Shown piece by piece: positions 58,189 through 64,000 of a DNA stretch of 64,000 bases. The stretch covers positions 994,501-1,058,500 of the forward strand of contig JAGVRJ010000010.1 in assembly GCA_019059635.1 (NCBI GenBank), read 5' to 3'. How positions within the stretch are numbered: position 1 is the first letter of the stretch; each line of letters opens with the position of its first letter. The position numbers and the translations under genes were made by a program. The DNA comes from Proales similis. Lineage: Eukaryota > Rotifera > Eurotatoria > Ploima > Proalidae. Below the pieces are notes generated by a model. That model ran no database searches and was not told the origin of the DNA. It saw nothing but the letters and a program-made list of their open reading frames with translations.

Positions 58189-60321
58189 ATGATCGCGAGG
58201 ATTTTTTATGCCGGTCTTTTGGGGTTGCTTTGGTCTCGGGCAAGAACCGAGTCTCAACTGAATGTAAGTGTCTTCAAAAACAGAGTCAACATGAGATGAT
58301 GTCAAGTTGATCAAGCTCGCCAAACTCGCCAACTCTTCTACCAATAATGAGCCGGCGCCAGAAGAGTATTATTTAAGCGACGAGCTTAAGGAAGCAGACT
58401 GCATGTTCACGCAGGTTTGAAGCGCAGTAGGCTTGCTCAGCAACGATAACAATTTGAATTCGTCCAGGTCGCGTCGCCACTTTACAACTTTGACATGCAG
58501 AGAGTAATCTAAATTCGAGAAAGTAACGACAAAAAAAGAGTGCAATTGTTGAATTCAAGGACAATGAGTTGCACCTGGAAAGCTACAACAACGAAATTGA
58601 AGCGCAAATGCTCTATTTCGCAGTAGAGAGTAATCTCGATGACTACAGACCCCGAAGAGCTCTCTAATAGAACTGTTTACAGGTGGCCGTAAGCTATTCG
58701 CAATCTATTTGCTAATAACTAAAAGCTCAGCTCAAAGGAGAACGCTGGTTCACCAGATTCAGAAGGATCACGGAATGGTTGACTTGGGTGCTGTTCTTCC
58801 CTTGATAGCTGTAGTTCTCACTCGTGCTCGTCTTGTACAGGCCTGGGTGCAAAAGCTGCTCAATCTTGGAAGTCCGATATGGAAGAGCTCACGAAAGATA
58901 ATGGAGGCGCTTGTCGAGCCGATCGAAGAATATTACGCCAAATTGATTCACAAGCGCTTTGAGTTCTTGACCAGGAGCTCATTAAAACTCAGTTCGATTC
59001 TGCCCAAAAGTCTCAGAGTAGGCCGTTCATTATATTTCAAAACTCGTTCTTTAAGTCTCCGTCTCAAGAACGTGTTCACCAAAAGCTCAAGGATTTTCAA
59101 CTCATTTATGCTGACCGAGATTTTACTTGAGTTTCCGGCCCGAGACTTGGAAAGGCTCAAAAAGGCCTACTTTATGCGTAATCCAGTTGGCTCGTCTTAT
59201 TGCTTGAATTGGGATGTACTCAACCGGCTCAGTTTTCAAGGAAAGTCTGGAGTCGAGCATAAAACGCAAATTAAGCGATCAAAGCGCCAAATTTCATCTT
59301 AGTTTGCTGAATGTAAGCACAGTTAGGCTTGATTCCAAATGACTTGATTAAATCAAGAGCTTAAAGAAAACGATTGACGAAGAAAGAACCCAAGAGACAA
59401 CTCAGCACAAAATAAAATTCATCATCCAAGTAAATTTAGCAACTAAATAGCAATCTGTATGTGCCTGGCTTTTCAAGCCTTAATCAAAAAAAGTCATTGC
59501 AGCTTATTAAATCGATGCAGTCGAAAACGAAAAAGCTCGAGGCATTGACCAGCTTGTTTTTAAACAATCCAGTATCTCTTGTTGTTCATGGAAATCGCGA
59601 GCTTGCCAAGAAGGAAAACACAACTCTTCTGGACGAAAAGTGTGTTAAACCGAGCACACTGCAAACAGTAGGTAATTGAACCATCCGACGGTATTGATAA
59701 ACTTGTCAGAAGGGGTTAAATTAGCTCGATATCTCAATGACCCGTTCGCGTATTATGCAGTAAACATTAAGAAGCTTCTTGACAATGTAACGATTGATAT
59801 TTGCTCACCTTCAAGACTCAAATTGGATTTAATCTTTTGTCAAGAATGAGTTTGGGTCGTATCTGTCGAGAATATTTTTCTCCTTCACCAAACAGAAATT
59901 GTTCTTTATCTCGCAGGCATTTCAAAAGATATACAAAGTAGAAATGAGCGAGTTCATCAAAACAAGACTGAAAAAATTGGTACGCAACTAATCTAATCAA
60001 TTGAGAGTAGTAGAGTCCTCCTCTCTAACTGTTCGTTTAAAGGACTTGGGCTGGAAAAAAGTTTACTCGGGACAGTATGACGCGTTTTCAACGTATCTTC
60101 GAGCTTTATTGGCCTCTTTGGGTGACGCAGCCTGGTGTGATGGCAATTGCAAAATAATGCAAGTGAGTGAAAACCAAGGTCTCAACTAATAATATTTGAG
60201 CTTAATTCTACCTTTAAAAATAAAATTTTCGTTTGATTGAATATTTTGGCCATTTTCTTTGGTATTGGGTGATGGTAACCCAAAAGCTTTAAGTTTATAT
60301 GCAATTCCAGAAAATCTCTTG
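58189..60321 (+). CDS. Unrecognised secreted protein with many tiny introns
   Basis: Reconstructed by hand. The exons are about 58189-58263 (signal peptide MIARIFYAGLLGLLWSRA), 58307-58414, 58468-58503, 58560-58629, 58682-59190, 59246-59310, a 24-codon exon near 59360, and four to five more to about 60321. Introns are about 36-75 nt with GT-AG ends and join in frame, which supports a real gene. A 63-nt GT...CAG stretch inside the long exon (about 58781-58843) may also be spliced out. The product is about 450-480 residues and basic, with helical, Lys/Leu-rich stretches (WVQKLLNLGSPIWKSSRKIM; FISQAFQKIYKVEMSEFIK) and two Cys near the end (WCDGNCKIMQ). No domain is recognised. The 3' end is uncertain. 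It could be a fast-evolving, lineage-specific secreted or reproductive protein (inference). Confidence 0.55.
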
Positions 60322-60918
60322 AGAACTGATGAAAGAAAATTCTTTCCGCTGACTAATGGATTCAAAAGACTCAACTGATAGACAGACCAAGATGATCGAA
60401 AAAGAATACAAAAAAATGGAGGTGCCGGGTATCGATCCCGGTACCTCTCGCATGCTAAGCGAGCGCTCTACCATCTGAGCTACACCCCCTTGTGTAATCG
60501 ATTGTTCAATTGATCATCTTTCAATAAAACTTTAATATTCTTAGAATTAAATCAAATGACAATAATCATATATAGGGCAACTCGTCCCAAAACGAGTATA
60601 AATTCTTTTTTTAGATAAGAAAACTATTGATAAGCATCCGAACTCATAGGCCAAGAGAGAGAAGGCTTTCTCTTCAATGTTTTCTTTTATCCAACATAAT
60701 GTCAATTCAGCCCTGGGCCCAATACAGATATTCAACACAAAAACTGGTCCTACTTTTATTCAACATCGCGCGTTTCACCTTGCGCTTGGGAATATGCTAA
60801 AAATTGCTGGAGGTTAAACTGCATTAAAAACTTTAAATAAGCTTAGGCTATGAAACTAAATCTTGAAAACTACAGGAAATTATTACTGGAGACAGCATGG
60901 CAAGAAACGTAAGCAAAT
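60322..60918. other. Spacer containing tRNA-Ala copy 3
   Basis: About 600 bp of A/T-rich sequence between a plus-strand and a minus-strand gene. The only feature recognised is the minus-strand tRNA-Ala at 60417-60489. Confidence 0.5.
60417..60489 (-). tRNA. tRNA-Ala (anticodon AGC), copy 3
   Basis: Identical over 73 nt to the two plus-strand copies at 31689 and 32035, but on the minus strand. The anticodon loop is TTAGCAT, A and B boxes are intact, and a T-run for RNA polymerase III termination lies just downstream (the A-run at 60411-60416 on the plus strand). Confidence 0.97.
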
Positions 60919-62018
60919 TTAATCGGATTTCACTGGTACTTGATGGGTGTATCCAGACCATAAGATCGCAGCATATACAACCATTCCCAACATGTAGAGA
61001 ATGTAGGAAAGCTGCATTTGTATCATCCCAAAGACTGCCCAGCCCATAAACATCACCACGGTGTTAAGGCTAACTCCCTGTGACGATAAATGGTTTTTAA
61101 AATTTGAAGTGGGTGACAATTGGTTTTAATTTTACCAGCAGTCGACCAAACAGCACTCTCCTGTTGTCATTTATGCTCAAGCTGTGTGCCAACAGAGTCT
61201 CGAACGCAATTGAAAGGTTAATTGTTCCAATCCATCTCATCATGGTACGATGAAGCTCATTGTGCACTGGTATGAAAGGCTGTATTCGCAAATTTTTTAA
61301 AACCATAATAGACCACCCTAAAAAAACAATTCTTACGAAAGAGTCCGGAAAAGCGAACTTGTAGCTGCCGGCAATAAAGAGAAGGAAGAAGTCAATTCGA
61401 TTAACGACCTCCATCCAACCTCTCTCAGCAGAAGTTCCTCCTTGTTTCTGGATTTTGTTGAGATAATAAGTATTGATTATTATTTCAACAAAGTTGAATC
61501 CATTCAGGCCCAAGAACATCTTCATTTTTGATTCAACTTATTGTTAAAGGAAACATGATGAAGAAAATATGCTTACGCGATAGGTCCATTGAGTGGCGTT
61601 AGCCATCGTAATGATGCTTTCAATGAGTTCAAGGGTGCAGAAAATCAGTCGAGCCCAAAAGTGGCCGCGTAGAGGCGCCAAGTTATCTTCTTTTATAGAT
61701 CCATAGAGCATCGCAGGAGTGATCATGACTATGGCAGACAGAATTCCGAATAGACGGAACATGAAGTTGTCATAGGGCTCCAAAGCTGATTCGACCTGGT
61801 CAAAAATATTCGTAATTCTTCAGACGAACCAGTCTGAGCGCTTGTATACTCACTAAATTTGCGTAGTGAAGCTCTGGCAAGAGGAATGAGCCAAAAGCGA
61901 ACGAGAATCCGACCACTATCTCATATATAAGCCATGCTTTTATTCCGCGAATTGCTGAGAGCGATGCGGTGACCGGCACTATTGAGAAAACGATGGCCTC
62001 TATCAAAATCCTCAACAT
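60919..62018 (-). CDS. Multi-pass membrane protein, unrecognised
   Basis: About four exons join in frame: exon 1 from 62018 (MLRILIEAIVFSIVPVTASL) to LHYANL, exon 2 VESALEPYDNFMFRLFG to ANATQWTYR, exon 3 MFLGLNGFNFVEIII to NRRVLFGRLL, and exon 4 GVSLNTVVMFMGWA to VPVKSD. The product is about 315-320 residues with roughly eight hydrophobic helices. The two halves look alike: a PxDxFxxR-like segment before a helix, then a basic linker and an L/I-F-E-containing helix (CTLELIESII; LSIAFETLL). This suggests an internal four-helix duplication. There is no histidine box, so it is not a third elongase. No family is recognised; it could be a transporter-like or ER/plasma-membrane protein. Confidence 0.75.
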
Positions 62019-63229
62019 TTCGCTTCGCGATTATGCTTTTTAAGTTATTTTCCTCTTCAATTACGTGTCTAAATTGTAAGATTGAAATGAATGAGGCAAT
62101 TGCTTAAATCCTCTTTGGCTCTGGAAGAAACATTTCATCATATTACTCTTACAGGGCATAAGGTGTCGTGGCAGTGAGTTAGATCTAGTTTGAGTCAGTC
62201 TATTTGCTAGGACGGTGAATAATTATTTAATAGGGAGTGTGTATGGATTAGAACAGGGACTTTGCTCTAGCGTTTTATTTGCCAACTTAAGCATAATTCA
62301 GCAAGTTAAATCAAATCGAGTATTATCTGCGCCAAAGTCTGGACATAATTTTGACAACGCAAAAATACTCTGTCGGGCTTGGATAACTGCCAGTAAAAGG
62401 AATTCTGATTATGTGATGAGGGATTATTTTAACTCTTAATATGAACAACTCATTGATTATCAATCGGCGTTTGATGCGGGCACCGGGTTAATAGATTAAT
62501 GCTCAGGCTTCAAAAGAATTCAACAGCTCACAAGGATTGGGAGCAATAAAATTTTCAAGAAATGGAGAATATTAGAGATTGCCACGCACATGATATTTTC
62601 AATTGAACATGACTCGGGAGTTCTTTTTTCAAGTCAACTTTTGCCAGTTTTCATTTATTCCATGATCTGCAAGCTAATTCGATTCTTTTGCAAGTCGGTT
62701 TGATTTAGCTTGGGAGTTTGAAGCATCGGGTTCGTGTTTGATGGCCTTTTGAACGGAATATTGGCCTATCCAGCTTGCGTTTAACCTAGAATGTCAGAGC
62801 TAATTGTCAGCCAGTTAGCTGAAATAAAAGGGCAGCTTGATCTATATAGAGGGAAGTCTAATCTCAGATTATCTGACACATCTCTTGCTTAATTTCAAGA
62901 TAACAGAATACAGACCCAGTAAGCTAGCGTTATTTTTATCGTTTAATTCAAGTGAGGAGAATCAAACCAAATGCTGGTTGCGAGTTTCATTCTCTGGAGC
63001 AATGTGTCAAGTAGAACAGCAAAACCAAAGCGAATCTAATTGAAAAACACTTTTTAAGGCTCAACTCAATGAAAGTTTTCACTGGCCTAGTCACGAGTTT
63101 AGATAAGAATAACATTTCAGAAAAATGCGACAAAAAGTTTAGAATGTTAGTTGAATAAAATGATTGAAGTAGTGGAGGCTGAAGATGCCTTTGGTGATGG
63201 TTGATGAGATGACGTGGCGGCCTCGGCTT
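62019..63229. other. Spacer upstream of the multi-pass protein
   Basis: About 1.2 kb without a convincing gene. It should hold the promoter of the multi-pass protein gene and the 3' end of the Nudix gene (minus-strand ATTCAACT-rich sequence near 63150). Nothing else is recognised. Confidence 0.45.
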
Positions 63230-63984
63230 TTAAATGAAAGCTTGGCCATTCTGGTCGCCTGGCCGAGAAACTAGGTTTTCATAAAAAGATCGATTTTCTG
63301 GCATCAAAAGTGGAGTCGGCACGCTTTGCGTGATGTCGTGGTGATGGTCGCCAACAGTGGTGGTCGATGAGTGAATTTTTGCGGAAGAACGAGCCAGCTC
63401 TGAGCCTAATCGCATCGCTTCTTTTTGTTGCTCAAACGAAGAATATGAAAGTTGCCTTGGGCTGACATGAAAGCCTTTGAGAAATGTAAGGTATGCAGCT
63501 TGCCAAGGCTTATGCCCGTCTAGCAGACTCTTGGCCTCCATGATGGCGAACCACTGTCGCTCGCGACCAAAGTTGAGCTTCTCCTCCCAATTTTCGAACT
63601 CTTCTTCCACAAATAGAACGTAGACATTGGTGCGGTTTCTTCTCTCAGTGTTCTGTCGAACGAATTGAAATGACGGACGGGACTCGAAGATGATGATACA
63701 GGAGCAAGAAGAGTTACCTCAAAGACTCCTAGGAGACGGCCTAGTCGTCCACTGACGCCTGCTTCTTCGTAAACCTCTCGCTGAGCCGTCTGTTCGGGCT
63801 GCTCGCCGAGCTCTACGCCGCCGCCGGGCACAACCCAATGGCCTTTGACTCGACTGCTAGATATAAGCAACACTTCGTTTTCTTCTTCATTGCGTACGCA
63901 TACGCACGCAGCGCGTCGCTTGAAACCGTCTTGATCGTATTGACGATGGTCGTGGACTCGATTCTTCCTTAACTCCTCGACCAT
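63230..63984 (-). CDS. Diphosphoinositol polyphosphate phosphohydrolase (NUDT3/Aps-like Nudix hydrolase)
   Basis: Hydrolyses diphosphoinositol polyphosphates (such as InsP7) and dinucleoside polyphosphates in the cytosol. Exon 1 encodes QYDQDGFKRRAACVCVR, LLISSSRVKGHWVVPGGG and the Nudix box GVELGEQPEQTAQREVYEEAG (pattern GX5EX7REUXEEXG), then GRLGRLLGVFE before donor GTAACT. Exon 2 starts NTERRNRTNVYVLFVEEEFE and continues NFGRERQWFAIMEAKSLLDGHKP, all typical of the NUDT3 branch. After the Nudix domain there is a tail of about 70 residues with a His-rich patch (GDHHHD), longer than usual. The start ATG at 63984 gives a sensible N terminus, but it is 16 bp from the window edge, so an upstream exon cannot be excluded. 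Confidence 0.95.
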
Positions 63985-64000
63985 TGGATCTTTGACTGGC

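Noticed and set aside
58682-59302. Pseudogene reading of the orphan gene because other frames contain stops
   Set aside because: With introns of about 53-56 nt placed at GT-AG sites the frame is continuous through the long exon, so broken frames are not needed to explain it.
60919-62018. Third fatty-acid elongase
   Set aside because: Many membrane helices but no HxxHH box and none of the other ELOVL motifs.

Overview
This is animal nuclear DNA. The genes are split by introns that are mostly about 40-70 nt with GT-AG borders. The recognisable products are typical of bilaterian animals: the axonemal protein CFAP54, the Arp2/3 subunit ARPC4, ELOVL fatty-acid elongases, a PC-esterase (PCED1), a NUDT3-type Nudix hydrolase, Ig, EGF, Ly6 and DOMON cell-surface proteins, and an animal-type tRNA-Ala(AGC). 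Gene spacing is tight and one gene lies inside an intron of another, so the genome is probably small and compact. CFAP54 suggests that the animal builds motile cilia or flagella. The sequence does not let me name the phylum.

Layout. 1-17963 is a tandem array of a 187-bp satellite (about 96 units, continuing off the left edge) with higher-order structure. 17964 to about 20155 is a second array with a 186-187-bp period. It is a diverged version of the same satellite in the opposite orientation. 20763-25331 (-) is a large single-pass receptor built of three FN3-PAN-FN3-Ig modules. A roughly 2.2-kb gene-poor gap follows. 27504-28210 (-) is ARPC4. 28536-33470 (-) holds two related ELOVL elongases on either side of a PCED1 esterase and two identical tRNA-Ala genes. 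34676-35110 (+) is a small coiled-coil ORF. 35450-49362 (-) is the very long CFAP54 gene, and one of its introns contains a complete EGF-repeat membrane protein gene on the other strand. 49650-54161 carries three putative GPI-anchored surface proteins (DOMON, Ly6 and three-Ig) and one unassigned soluble protein. 54955-56442 (+) is a PP2C-like protein of the Drosophila CG9801 type. 56760-58005 (+) is a secreted cyanophycinase-like (S51) hydrolase. 58189 to about 60321 (+) is an unrecognised secreted protein with many tiny introns. A third tRNA-Ala, an unrecognised multi-pass membrane protein and a NUDT3-like hydrolase finish the window.

There is no operon or shared pathway. The genes are a normal euchromatic neighbourhood at the edge of a large satellite block, perhaps pericentromeric or subtelomeric heterochromatin (inference). 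The most unusual points are the inverted, diverged satellite pair with a conserved 105-bp core, the triplicated FN3-PAN-FN3-Ig receptor, the EGF gene nested in CFAP54, and the secreted S51 hydrolase. Exon boundaries were set by hand from splice motifs and reading frame, and no database was searched.
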